Part shown: positions 25,145 to 33,371 of the stretch, in pieces
Position numbering within the stretch: position 1 is the first letter of the stretch
How the letters are laid out: each line of letters starts with the position of its first letter
Assembly (NCBI RefSeq): GCF_011926545.1
Contig: NZ_JAATIT010000001.1
Coordinates: forward strand, 1,258,469-1,322,468
DNA from: Sphingopyxis italica
GTDB lineage: Bacteria; Pseudomonadota; Alphaproteobacteria; Sphingomonadales; Sphingomonadaceae
DNA: 64,000 nucleotides
Direction: 5' to 3'
Notes under the pieces: model-generated
Told to the model about the DNA's origin: nothing
Databases searched by the model: none
Seen by the model: the letters and a program-made list of their open reading frames with translations, nothing else
Made by a program: the position numbers and the translations under genes

Positions 25145-27013
25145 ATGCCAGCGCCGCTTCCGCTTCGCCGCCGTGAACTGCTTGCCGGTGCGGCTTGCCT
25201 CGTCCCCTCGCCGCTCTGGGCGGCGGACGGCGAGGCCGCGCCCGCGCAGCGGCTGGACCGCGTTCTTGCGTCCATCCTGTCGGACATGCTCGCCGATTCA
25301 CCGGAGGCGGCGACGCGCTACGGCCTCGACGTCGGTTCGCATACCGCGCTTCGGGCGCGGCTCGACGACCGCTCGCCCGCCGCGGCGACGCACCGGAGGG
25401 ACAGGCTCCGTTCGCAGCTTCAGGCGCTGCGGTCGATCGATGCCGAAGCGCTCGATCATCGCGACCTCATCGATCTGCGGGCTGTTGCAACGACGCTCGG
25501 GCACCGCAGCGCAGTCGCCGATGCGTTCGCCTATGGCGACGCCGCTCAGGCCCGGCCCTATGTCGTCAGCCACCTCCACGGCGCTTATGTCGATGTTCCG
25601 GAATTCCTTAGTTCAAAACATCCGGTCGGCGATGCGGCCGACGCCCACGCTTATCTCGACCGCGTAGACGCGCTCGGCGGCGTCCTGCGGGGCGAGACGG
25701 CCCATATCAGGCGTGACGCCGGGCTGGGCGTCGTACCGCCGCCCTTCGTCCTCGACCGCATGACGCGGCAAATGACTTGGCTTCGTGACCAGTCGGTCGC
25801 CGATACGCCGGTGCTGGCATCCTTCGCGCGCAAGCTGCGGATTGCCGGCTTGCCGGACCATTACGCGGCGACGGCGAACACGCTATGGCGCGAGAAAGCC
25901 CTGCCCGCCCTCGACGAGCAGATTTCTGCGCTTCGCGCCTTGAAGGCGCCTGCACAGGGCGACGGCGTCGGTCGCTTGCCGAAGGGCGATGCCTATTATG
26001 CCGCCAGTCTCCAGCTTCATATCACGGCCAGGCCCGACATCGCCGATTTTCACCGGACGGGAATCGAGGCGACCGCCGCTATGGCGGCACAGTTGCGGGC
26101 ACTCCTCACCAAGCTTGGCTATGCGGCCGACACGATCTCGAAGCAGATTCTGGCCTTCCTGACCGATCCGGTGCACCTGTATCCCAATACCGATGCGGGC
26201 CGCGCGACGCTGATCGAAGATATGACGGCCCGGTTGGACACGATGCGCACGCGCTTGCCGCGCTACTTTCGAACGTTGCCGCGGATTCCGTTTGAAATTC
26301 GGCGGGTGCCCGAGTTTCTCGAGAGCGGGGCGCCGATCGCCTATTATGAAGACCCCGCGCTCGACGGCTCGCGCCCCGGCACATTCTATCTCAATCTTGG
26401 CGATACATCTAATGTCCCCCGGTGGATGCTGCCGACAACGGCTTTTCACGAAGCGATCCCCGGCCACCATCTGCAGCAGGTGGTTTTGCAGGAAAGTTCG
26501 CCGGTGCGGACGATCCGCAAGATATTGTGGTCGTCGGGCTATGGCGAGGGTTGGGGCCTTTATGCCGAGCAGCTCGCGGACGAGCTTGGGATGTATGACG
26601 AGGATCCGGTGGGGCGGGTGGGTTATCTTCTTGCGACGCTGCTGCGCGCCGCGCGAATGGTCGCCGATACCGGCATCCACGCCTTGCGCTGGAGCAGGGA
26701 GCAAGCCGCGACGTGGATGATCGATAATGGCGTCCCGCCGCCGATCGCCGCGAACGAGGTGGAACGATATTGCGTCTGGCCGGGGCAAGCGTGCAGCTAT
26801 CTTGTCGGCAAGCGCCACTGGACCGACCTGCGTGCGAGGGCAGAGAAAACCCTTGGACCGCGGTTCGATATACGCGATTTCCATGCCACGACGCTTTCCG
26901 TCGGCGCGGTGCCGCTTTCCGTGCTTGAGCAGGTCGTCGATCGCTTCATAGTGAAAACCGGCAAGCCGGGCGGGAACGGCACGCGCACCAACGTCCGCAG
27001 CCAGTCAAGATAA
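25145..27013 (+). CDS. DUF885-family predicted metallopeptidase, exported (622 aa)
   Basis: DUF885 protein with an N-terminal Tat-like signal (LRRRELLAGAACLVPSPLWA). The likely zinc motif HEAIPGHH is at residues 435-442, with a downstream glutamate in GYGEGWGLYAEQ. Family members are uncharacterised but related to thermolysin/M3-like gluzincins. Starts 7 bp after the hydrolase stop; ATG 25145 avoids overlap and gives a proper signal sequence, though the ribosome site is weak. Predicted second exported peptidase of the cluster. Confidence 0.82.
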   Translation: MPAPLPLRRRELLAGAACLVPSPLWAADGEAAPAQRLDRVLASILSDMLADSPEAATRYGLDVGSHTALRARLDDRSPAAATHRRDRLRSQLQALRSIDAEALDHRDLIDLRAVATTLGHRSAVADAFAYGDAAQARPYVVSHLHGAYVDVPEFLSSKHPVGDAADAHAYLDRVDALGGVLRGETAHIRRDAGLGVVPPPFVLDRMTRQMTWLRDQSVADTPVLASFARKLRIAGLPDHYAATANTLWREKALPALDEQISALRALKAPAQGDGVGRLPKGDAYYAASLQLHITARPDIADFHRTGIEATAAMAAQLRALLTKLGYAADTISKQILAFLTDPVHLYPNTDAGRATLIEDMTARLDTMRTRLPRYFRTLPRIPFEIRRVPEFLESGAPIAYYEDPALDGSRPGTFYLNLGDTSNVPRWMLPTTAFHEAIPGHHLQQVVLQESSPVRTIRKILWSSGYGEGWGLYAEQLADELGMYDEDPVGRVGYLLATLLRAARMVADTGIHALRWSREQAATWMIDNGVPPPIAANEVERYCVWPGQACSYLVGKRHWTDLRARAEKTLGPRFDIRDFHATTLSVGAVPLSVLEQVVDRFIVKTGKPGGNGTRTNVRSQSR

Positions 27014-27023
27014 AGAGGGACTC

Positions 27024-27692
27024 ATGACGAAGGATATCGAAACCATCTTCAAGTCGGCGGCGCGCGCAAGCCCCGACCCTCAATTGCTCCGACCCGGTCA
27101 GGCGCTGCGCGGTTTTCGGACCGAGCAGGGCTTGACGCTGGCCGAAGTCAGTCAGCGGACCGGCCTGACGGCCTCGACATTGTCGAAGATCGAAAACGGC
27201 AAGATGGAATTGACGGTCGACAAGCTCATTCGCATCAGCCTTGCCCTCGAAGTGAATGTGGCGGACATTTTCGGCTCGCCCCGCGGGCAGTTCACGAGCG
27301 GGGAGAAGGCGCGGCGTCGCAGCATTACGCGGGCCTCCGAGGGGCAGGCGATCAGGTCGAAAAATGGTGAGTACCGGTATCAGGCTTTCGATCTCCTCAG
27401 CAAGGAAATGACGCCGATGGTCGCCGACGTCGAAGCGCGCAGTATCGAGGAGTTCGGAGAGTTCCATCGGCATCCGGGCGAGGAATATGTCCACGTGCTG
27501 GAAGGAAGGCTTGTCTTTTATTCCGATACATATGCGCCGGCCTATCTCGACGCAGGCGATTCCATCTATTTCGACAGCGATATGGGGCACGCCTATGTGA
27601 ACGCGGGCGACGAACGCTGCCGAATATTGTCAATATTTTCTACGCTGGATTCCCAAGTGTTGCCTCTGGTTGAGAGCCGGACAAAGCCTTGA
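27024..27692 (+). CDS. XRE-family regulator with C-terminal cupin sensor domain (222 aa)
   Basis: Helix-turn-helix of the XRE type (LRGFRTEQGLTLAEVSQRTG, LTASTLSKIENGKM; about residues 29-82) joined to a cupin domain (about 140-215) with HRHPGEEYVHVLEGRL and a late GDSIYFDSDMGHAY, the usual histidine/glutamate metal pocket. Such regulators sense small metabolites and control nearby catabolic genes. AGAGGGA precedes ATG 27024. As the only regulator in the 19-30 kb block it probably binds the palindromes noted upstream of the transporter and receptor. Confidence 0.88.
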   Translation: MTKDIETIFKSAARASPDPQLLRPGQALRGFRTEQGLTLAEVSQRTGLTASTLSKIENGKMELTVDKLIRISLALEVNVADIFGSPRGQFTSGEKARRRSITRASEGQAIRSKNGEYRYQAFDLLSKEMTPMVADVEARSIEEFGEFHRHPGEEYVHVLEGRLVFYSDTYAPAYLDAGDSIYFDSDMGHAYVNAGDERCRILSIFSTLDSQVLPLVESRTKP

Positions 27693-27778
27693 GTCCGGGC
27701 GGCACAGCCCAGAGCCCCATTTTCCAAGCATTTCATGTCGTCGCGTTAAGCGGCGAGGCGCATTACAGGAAGAAATTC

Positions 27779-27871
27779 ATGAACCCGGCAATTTCGATCG
27801 TCCATCACGGCGCAGCAGACAGTGGCGCGAAAACCCGTCCGGCAGGATGTCGCCCGGAGCAAGGCTGGTGA
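27779..27871 (+). CDS. Putative 30-aa leader ORF coupled to the ThDP enzyme
   Basis: ATG 27779 has a textbook ribosome site (AGGAAG, 27767-27772, 6-base spacer). The frame runs 30 codons (starts MNPAISIVHHGAADSG, ends RPEQGW) and its TGA overlaps the GTG start of the next gene as GTGA (27868-27871). The arrangement suggests translational coupling or a regulatory leader peptide. No obvious run of a single amino acid is present, so classical attenuation is not indicated. Confidence 0.45.
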   Translation: MNPAISIVHHGAADSGAKTRPAGCRPEQGW

Positions 27872-29412
27872 ACGGGGCGCGGGCATTGCTCGAGACGTTG
27901 AAAGCCAGCGGAGTCGAGGTCTGTTTCGCCAATCCGGGCACCTCGGAAATGCAGCTTGTCGCCGCATTGGACGAGGTCGACGGCATCCGGGCCGTGCTGG
28001 GACTGTTCGAAGGGGTCGTGACCGGCGCCGCCGACGGATATGGACGGATGGCCGACAAACCCGCGGTCACGCTGCTGCATCTGGGGCCCGGGCTGGCCAA
28101 CGGGCTCGCCAACCTGCACAATGCCCGCCGCGGTGGATCGCCGATCGTGAACCTCGTCGGCGACCACGCGGACTATCATCTTTATCTTAACTCACCGCTG
28201 ACGTCCGACATCGAAGGGCTCGCCCGCCCTGTATCCGACTGGGTGCACCGTGCGACATCCGCCGACGATCTCGCCGAGGCGGGCGCGGCCGCGGTGGCAA
28301 TCGCGCATGAGGGAGCCGGGCGCATCGCGACGGTGATCGTTCCGGCCAACCATGCCTGGAGCGGCGATGCCATATCTGCACCGCCGCGTCCGACGGACGC
28401 GCGCGCCACGGTCGCTCCTGACGTCATCGAGCGGGCTGCGGACGCCCTGCGGAACGCCAGGATGCCCTGCCTGTTCGTCGGCGGCCGGGCGTTGCGCGAA
28501 GACGCGATGCTGGCAGCCGGGCGGGTCGCGACCGCAACCGGCGCACGTATCGTCTGCGAAACCTTCGCCACGCGGCATCAACGTGGTGCCGGCAGGGTAG
28601 CGGTAGAGAAACTTCCCTATTTCGGGGAGGAAGCCCAAGCCTTCCTCGCGGAATTCGACGCCATTGTCTATTGCGGAGCGGACGCTCCTGTGTCCTTTTT
28701 CGCCTATCCTGGGAAACCGAGTATCCTGGCTCCGGATACGGCCTTGTCCGTTCGCCTCGCATCGAAACGGCAAAACCATCTTCATGCTCTCTCGGCGCTA
28801 GCCGACGCGTTGGGAGCACCGGCAGAAACCGACCGCCTGCAGCGAGCGGGCACACCGCCAGTGGAGGAGGGCAAGCTTACTCCGGTGAATGCTGGCGCGA
28901 TCATTGCGGAAATGCTGCCCGACGACGCCATCGTCAGCGACGAAGGGGCGACGTCGAGCTTCGCGGCATTCGCCCAGTCGGCGGGCGCTGCGCGCCACGA
29001 CTGGCTGCAATTGACAGGGGGCGCCATAGGCCAGGGCCTGCCGGTCGCTATCGGCGCGGCGATCGCCTGCCCCAACCGCAAGGTCATCGCGCTTCAGGCC
29101 GATGGATCGGCGATGTACACCAACCAGGCGCTATGGACCATGGCGCGCGAGCGCCTCGATATCGTCACTATATTATTCAATAATCGGTCCTACGCGATCC
29201 TGAACATCGAAATGACGCGCGTCGGTGCGCAGACACCCGGACCGAAAGCCAAAGCCATGCTCAATCTCCGGGAACCGGATATCCAGTGGCGCACTTTGGC
29301 CGAATCGATGGGCGTCGAGGCTACAACGGCGACGACGACAGAAGAGTTTCGTGCATCGTTGGGAAGGGCGCTGGCGCGAAAAGGGCCAGTGCTGATTGAA
29401 GCAATGATATAG
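27868..29412 (+). CDS. ThDP-dependent acetolactate-synthase/benzoylformate-decarboxylase-like enzyme (514 aa)
   Basis: Three-domain thiamin-diphosphate enzyme: N-terminal PYR domain with CFANPGTSEMQLVAALD and the family glutamate in LFEGVVTGAADGYGRM, and C-terminal PP domain with the cofactor motif ADGSAMYTNQALWTMA...NN (about residues 411-440). It belongs to the acetolactate-synthase-large-subunit-like group whose members often act as 2-oxo-acid decarboxylases. With the amino-acid dehydrogenase it could process 2-oxo acids. GTG 27868 is chosen because homologues begin NGARALLETL here and it is coupled to the upstream mini-ORF; ATG 27847 is an alternative. Confidence 0.82.
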   Translation: MNGARALLETLKASGVEVCFANPGTSEMQLVAALDEVDGIRAVLGLFEGVVTGAADGYGRMADKPAVTLLHLGPGLANGLANLHNARRGGSPIVNLVGDHADYHLYLNSPLTSDIEGLARPVSDWVHRATSADDLAEAGAAAVAIAHEGAGRIATVIVPANHAWSGDAISAPPRPTDARATVAPDVIERAADALRNARMPCLFVGGRALREDAMLAAGRVATATGARIVCETFATRHQRGAGRVAVEKLPYFGEEAQAFLAEFDAIVYCGADAPVSFFAYPGKPSILAPDTALSVRLASKRQNHLHALSALADALGAPAETDRLQRAGTPPVEEGKLTPVNAGAIIAEMLPDDAIVSDEGATSSFAAFAQSAGAARHDWLQLTGGAIGQGLPVAIGAAIACPNRKVIALQADGSAMYTNQALWTMARERLDIVTILFNNRSYAILNIEMTRVGAQTPGPKAKAMLNLREPDIQWRTLAESMGVEATTATTTEEFRASLGRALARKGPVLIEAMI

Positions 29413-29565
29413 GGGGCTTCCGTTCGTTCAAATTAGCATTTTCCGACAGGATTTGACCCTCTAAATGCCGTAATGGTCCGGTGTCTCAGACGGCAGCCAG
29501 CATGGGCTTCTGTCTTTCAGAATGATGGTGTTGAAACGGGGGCCAAATGATCGGCCCCGAGCATT

Positions 29566-29690
29566 ATGAGAAGAACAGCCGTGGACTATTATGCGGGAAT
29601 CGATGCCTGTCGCAAAGAAAGCAGCGCGTGTGTTGTTGATGCCGAGGAGAAGGTGCGCGTGAGATCAACGTCACCAGCGAACCTACTACG
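29566..29690 (+). pseudogene. N-terminal remnant of an IS110-family transposase
   Basis: Translation from ATG 29566 gives MRRTAVDYYAGIDACRKESS then ACVVDAEEKVR, matching the start of IS110 transposases, including the first DEDD aspartate (AGID). After about 31 codons the frame breaks; shifting frame restores REINVTSEP, also IS110-like, indicating a one-base indel. The rest of the transposase is missing. It is a scar of an old insertion, not an active element. Confidence 0.65.
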
Positions 29691-29996
29691 CTTGGCGTCG
29701 CCGGTTTCGAGTTGGTGTTGCTGAAGCCGATCGACAATATCCCGCCCGCCAACACCGAAGAACGATGCTATGCCATGCGGGACGACCCATGGCTGCGTAA
29801 CTCAATCCCAATGGCTTCCGGCAGCCTCGGGGTGGTTCACCGTTGCCAATCCGTCCTATTTCAGGCGTTACCAATCCTCCCAACAAAGTTTCTATACGCT
29901 GGCGTGTCGCGTTAAATTGCGACCGACATGCGTGTGCTGCCGAGAATGCTGAAACTGAAGCGCGAAACCGCCGTTCTCTGGCCTCTCAAGAGGTTC

Positions 29997-30040
29997 AAAT
30001 GGTGATCGCCAACGAGTTATAACAATGGTGTGCCCGTGAA
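29997..30040. repeat. Right copy of 44-bp direct repeat (recombinase 3' end / candidate att site)
   Basis: Matches 18963-19006 at 35 of 44 positions in the same orientation. Read on the minus strand it encodes SRAHHCYNSLAITI and a stop, paralogous to SREHLCYNSLEIAI and stop in the recombinase remnant. Most mismatches preserve the reading frame, so this is a diverged homologue rather than a recent duplication. To the right of CCCGTGAA the two copies share nothing. Confidence 0.6.
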
Positions 30041-30084
30041 AGCGGGAATGACGAGAATTTGCAGATAGAAATGGAGAAACGCCC

Positions 30085-30516
30085 ATGCCCTCCCCCATCC
30101 GTATCCTCACCCTCGCCGCGCTGCTCGCCCTCGCGCCCGCCGCCGCAGCAGCAGCACCGGCGGCCAACCCCGCCCCGCTCCAGCAACTGCGCATCTACGA
30201 AATCCCGCGCGCCAACGAGGGCGTGTTTCACGACCGTTTCCGCGATCACGCGCTGCGCATCATGGCGCGCCACGGCTTCGCGGTGCGCTCGATCTGGCGC
30301 AGCGAGCATGAGGGCAAGGTCGAATTCGTCTATCTGCTCGACTGGCCCGATGCCGCTACGATGAAAGCGGCGTGGGCCGCCTTCATGGCCGATCCCGAAT
30401 GGGCGGCGATCAAGAAGGAAACGGGCGCGCGCCACGGCCGCTTCGTCGACGCGATTTCGGACCGCACGCTCGAACCCGTGCCTTACTCGCCCGACCGCGC
30501 CGGCGCGGGCGGCTAG
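30085..30516 (+). CDS. Exported NIPSNAP-family protein (143 aa)
   Basis: Signal peptide (LTLAALLALAPAAAAAAPA) followed by one NIPSNAP domain, a ferredoxin-like dimeric alpha/beta barrel: LQQLRIYEIPRANEGVFHDR, LRIMARHGFAVRSIW and VYLLDWPDAATMKAAWAAFM. The molecular role of bacterial members is unclear. TGGAGAAAC before ATG 30085. First gene right of the putative island boundary. Confidence 0.8.
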   Translation: MPSPIRILTLAALLALAPAAAAAAPAANPAPLQQLRIYEIPRANEGVFHDRFRDHALRIMARHGFAVRSIWRSEHEGKVEFVYLLDWPDAATMKAAWAAFMADPEWAAIKKETGARHGRFVDAISDRTLEPVPYSPDRAGAGG

Positions 30517-30639
30517 GGGGCCGGAGCGGGGAAGGGGGTGGACGGAACCGGGAGACGCCTTCGCGGGTCTATCATGCAGAGGGGCCATTCGCATGCCCCG
30601 CCACTTGGCCCGGCACGCGATCCGAATGGAGTGATGTCG

Positions 30640-31092
30640 ATGAACAAGCTCATGATCCTGCCCCTCGCCGCCGCGACCGCGCTCGCCGGCTGCGCCTCGA
30701 CCGGCGGTTATGGCGGCGGCTATGACGACGGTGGTTACGGCTATTACGACCGCAGCTATTACGACCAATATGGCCGCTACGACTGGGACCGCCCCGATCC
30801 GCGCCACGACGGCTATTATGCCGATAATTATTATCGCAACGACCGCCGTTACCGCGAGCGCCGCCTGTCGAACAACGACCGCATCTATCGCGGGCGCGAC
30901 GGCAAATATTATTGCCGCCGCAACGATGGCTCGACCGGGCTGATCGTCGGCGGCGTCATCGGCGGCATCGCGGGCAATGTCATCGCACCGGGCGATTCGA
31001 AGACGCTTGGCACCGTGCTCGGCGCGGTCGGCGGCGCGGTCGCCGGGCGCGCGATCGAACGCAGCGGCAACGACGATGTGCGCTGCCGCTGA
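30640..31092 (+). CDS. Glycine-zipper (17-kDa-antigen-like) lipoprotein (150 aa)
   Basis: Lipobox ALAGC with the acylated cysteine at residue 18, then a Tyr/Asp/Arg-rich linker (GGYGGGYDDGGYGYYDRSYY) and a glycine-zipper membrane segment (LIVGGVIGGIAGNVIA, then GTVLGAVGGAVAGRAI). Related to the 17-kDa surface antigen/2TM glycine-zipper outer-membrane proteins. GGAG at 30628 fits ATG 30640 (8-base spacer) better than ATG 30634. Confidence 0.8.
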   Translation: MNKLMILPLAAATALAGCASTGGYGGGYDDGGYGYYDRSYYDQYGRYDWDRPDPRHDGYYADNYYRNDRRYRERRLSNNDRIYRGRDGKYYCRRNDGSTGLIVGGVIGGIAGNVIAPGDSKTLGTVLGAVGGAVAGRAIERSGNDDVRCR

Positions 31093-31186
31093 GCTGCGGG
31101 CTCCCGCTTAGGGTGTGCGATCCCGCGCATCTCCGGATGCTGAACGGCGCGATCGGCCGGGCGCGCCGGGAAGGGAGTGACTGCGA

Positions 31187-31585
31187 CTAGGCCTTCTTCG
31201 TCCGCGCTGGCTTTTCAATGTTCGCCTCGACCGCGGCGCGGATCAGCGCCTTGAACGCCGCCTCGTCGATCGTATCGCCCTCGAACAGGTCGATCGCGCG
31301 CCGGGTGTTGCCGTCGAGGCTCGAATTGAACAACGCTTTCGGATCGGCGAGCGCCGCGCCCTTGGCAAAGGTCAGCTTGACCTTATCCTTGTACGTCTCG
31401 CCGGTGCAGAGGATGCCCGCGTGGTCCCACACCGGCACGCCCGCGGGATTGCTGGGCTTCTGCCACTTGACCGTTTCTTCGACGTCGGGATCGGCAGCGT
31501 GGATCAGCGCGCGCAGCCTTGCCAGCATGTCGCCGCGCCAGTCGCCGAGACCCGCTATCTTCGCATCGATCAGTTCCGCCGCCAT
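31187..31585 (-). CDS. DUF1801-domain protein A (132 aa)
   Basis: DUF1801 (YdhG-like) domain: LRALIHAADPDVEETVKWQK and GILCTGETYKDKVKLTFAKG. The function of the family is not known. Last gene of a tight minus-strand trio (dioxygenase, DUF1801 B, DUF1801 A) with 10-bp gaps; GAGGA precedes the ATG. Paralogous to its upstream neighbour. Confidence 0.82.
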   Translation of the reverse strand: MAAELIDAKIAGLGDWRGDMLARLRALIHAADPDVEETVKWQKPSNPAGVPVWDHAGILCTGETYKDKVKLTFAKGAALADPKALFNSSLDGNTRRAIDLFEGDTIDEAAFKALIRAAVEANIEKPARTKKA

Positions 31586-31595
31586 AGTCTAGTCC

Positions 31596-32024
31596 TCACA
31601 TCTTCTCGCCGGGCAGCGCCGCGGCCTGCTTTACCCAGTCGGCGAACGCCGCCTCGCCGACCGTGTCATCCTCATGGATATGGAAATAGCGCGTATCGCC
31701 GCTTTTCGACGCGACCGGCGGCACCGGATCGAGCGACTGGCCGCGAAAGAAGGCGACCTTGATATATTTGTCGAAGCAATGGATGCTCAGGAACCAGTGC
31801 GTCGGCTCGTCCCCCTGCCCCGCCGCACCATAGAAGGGCGAGTTCCATTTGACCGCCTTTGCCACCCCCGGCACAGCCTTCTCGATCAACCTGTCGAGCC
31901 GCGCCCATGCCGCCGACTTCCACCCCGGCATCGCCGCGATATAGGCCTGCACCGGCGCGTCGCCATAGCCTTTGGCGATCTGCGGATTGCCGCCCGACAG
32001 CAGCACGACCTTCTTGTCGCTCAT
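31596..32024 (-). CDS. DUF1801-domain protein B (142 aa)
   Basis: Second DUF1801 protein: LDRLIEKAVPGVAKAVKWNS, FYGAAGQGDEPTHWFLSIHC and KYIKVAFFRGQSL. It shares the VKW and KVxFxxG landmarks with the downstream paralogue, but the rest is well diverged. It begins 10 bp after the dioxygenase stop. Confidence 0.82.
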   Translation of the reverse strand: MSDKKVVLLSGGNPQIAKGYGDAPVQAYIAAMPGWKSAAWARLDRLIEKAVPGVAKAVKWNSPFYGAAGQGDEPTHWFLSIHCFDKYIKVAFFRGQSLDPVPPVASKSGDTRYFHIHEDDTVGEAAFADWVKQAAALPGEKM

Positions 32025-32034
32025 CGCGGGGCCC

Positions 32035-32892
32035 TCAGCGTTCGTCGCGATAGAAGGGCCGGTCGCCCGCGATCGTCACCCGCTCCATCCGCCGCACCGC
32101 CGGGAAATAGTCCGACGCCGCGTAATGCTGCGCGGCGCGATTGTCCCAAAAGACGATCGACCCCGCGCGCCAGCGGAACCGGCACTGGATTTCGGGGACG
32201 GCCGCCTGGGCATAGAGATGCGCGAGCAGTCCCTCGCTCTCCTTTGCCGACAATCCCTCGATATGGCTCGTGAAAGCGGTGTTAACGTAGAGCGCCTGTT
32301 CGCCCGTCTCGGGATGGGTGCGCACCACGGGGTGAAGCTGCGGCGGATATTGTTCGTGCAGTTCGTGCGCGCTCTTGCCCAGTCTTTTGGCAAAGACGCG
32401 CGCGATGTCGTGCACGGCGCTCAGCGAACGGCACCAATCCCGCATCGCGGGCGACAGGCCGCGAAACGCCGCTGCCATATCGGCGAACAGCGTGTCGCCG
32501 CCGACCTCGGGCACCTCGATGGCGCGCAGGATCGATCCCAGCGACGGTTCGGCGCGCCAGGTGACGTCCGAATGCCAGAAATTCTCGCGCCCGCGCGACT
32601 CGGGCCCGTGCGCGATGTGCAGAACCTCGCGGTTCGCCTGATCCTGCGGCGTTGCGGGGTGGATTTCGAGCGGGCCGAATCGCCGCGCAAAGGCGATATG
32701 CTGCTCGGCCGTGATGAACTGGTCGCGAAAGAAGACGACTTTATACGCGAGCAGCGCGGCGCGAATTTCAGCGATCGTCGCGTCGTCCTGTTCGCAGGCA
32801 AGGTCGATCCCCGAAATTTCGGCGCCGATCCCGGGAGTCAGCGGCGCGAATTTCAGACGGACAAAGCTGTGCGGCGCCGCGACGGTTTCCAT
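32035..32892 (-). CDS. TauD/TfdA-family 2-oxoglutarate-dependent dioxygenase (285 aa)
   Basis: Non-haem iron dioxygenase with the iron triad visible: FWHSDVTW (His-x-Asp) and the distal histidine in DNRAAQHYAASDY, followed by RRMERVTI carrying the 2-oxoglutarate-binding arginine. Typical length. Substrate could be taurine, another sulfonate or an alkyl sulfate; no sulfonate transport genes are adjacent, so it is left open. First gene of the trio with the two DUF1801 genes. Confidence 0.88.
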   Translation of the reverse strand: METVAAPHSFVRLKFAPLTPGIGAEISGIDLACEQDDATIAEIRAALLAYKVVFFRDQFITAEQHIAFARRFGPLEIHPATPQDQANREVLHIAHGPESRGRENFWHSDVTWRAEPSLGSILRAIEVPEVGGDTLFADMAAAFRGLSPAMRDWCRSLSAVHDIARVFAKRLGKSAHELHEQYPPQLHPVVRTHPETGEQALYVNTAFTSHIEGLSAKESEGLLAHLYAQAAVPEIQCRFRWRAGSIVFWDNRAAQHYAASDYFPAVRRMERVTIAGDRPFYRDER

Positions 32893-33062
32893 GGCATTCC
32901 TCTTCGATCGTTGGTCGTCAAGGGAAGTTGGGACGCGGGGATGCGGCGAGTCAAGTCGGGGCGTGAACCTTTTGCCGCGTCACCTGTTATCACCGGCAGG
33001 GATGCGCCGATGCCGGGCGGCGGTATCCCCGGCTGTGCGCCCGGCCAATGGGAGGAATCCTC

Positions 33063-33266
33063 ATGTCTGTTGCCAAGGTCACCGAAATCATCGCCGCATC
33101 GACCGTCAGTGTCGAGGACGCTGTGCGCCAGGGCGTCAAACGCGCGTCGAAAACCATCAACGGGATTCAGGCTGTGTGGGTCAAGGACATCAAGGCTGCG
33201 GTCGCGGAGGGCGACATCACCGAATGGCGCTGCACGCTGAAACTCACCTTCGTCATCAAGGATTGA
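33063..33266 (+). CDS. Dodecin-family flavin-binding protein (67 aa)
   Basis: Complete dodecin, a 67-residue subunit that assembles as a dodecamer storing flavin. Recognised from VAKVTEIIAASTVSVEDAV, the KTINGIQAVWVKD segment whose Trp stacks on flavin, and the final KLTFVIKD strand. GGAGGA lies 5 bases before ATG 33063. Confidence 0.92.
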   Translation: MSVAKVTEIIAASTVSVEDAVRQGVKRASKTINGIQAVWVKDIKAAVAEGDITEWRCTLKLTFVIKD

Positions 33267-33371
33267 GACGGCGGGCGGGCCGGCACCGCCGCCGGCCCGA
33301 TCGTCCAACGCCAGCCGGTCGGGTCGTCAACCGCCTTCGCGGTGCCGTGACGACGGCGCGATGCTGCTGCG

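Larger units (their letters stand above)
29413..30084. other. Gene-free scar region at the right end of the 19-30 kb block
   Basis: Contains a decayed IS110 transposase start (29566-29690), a small GGGGCC/GGCCCC hairpin just upstream (29539-29558), and the right copy of the 44-bp repeat (29997-30040). After the repeat the sequence GTGAAAGCGGGAATGACGAG resembles the common sphingomonad intergenic CCCGC-x-GCGGG palindrome. I see no intact gene; short frames here lack ribosome sites. Confidence 0.6.
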
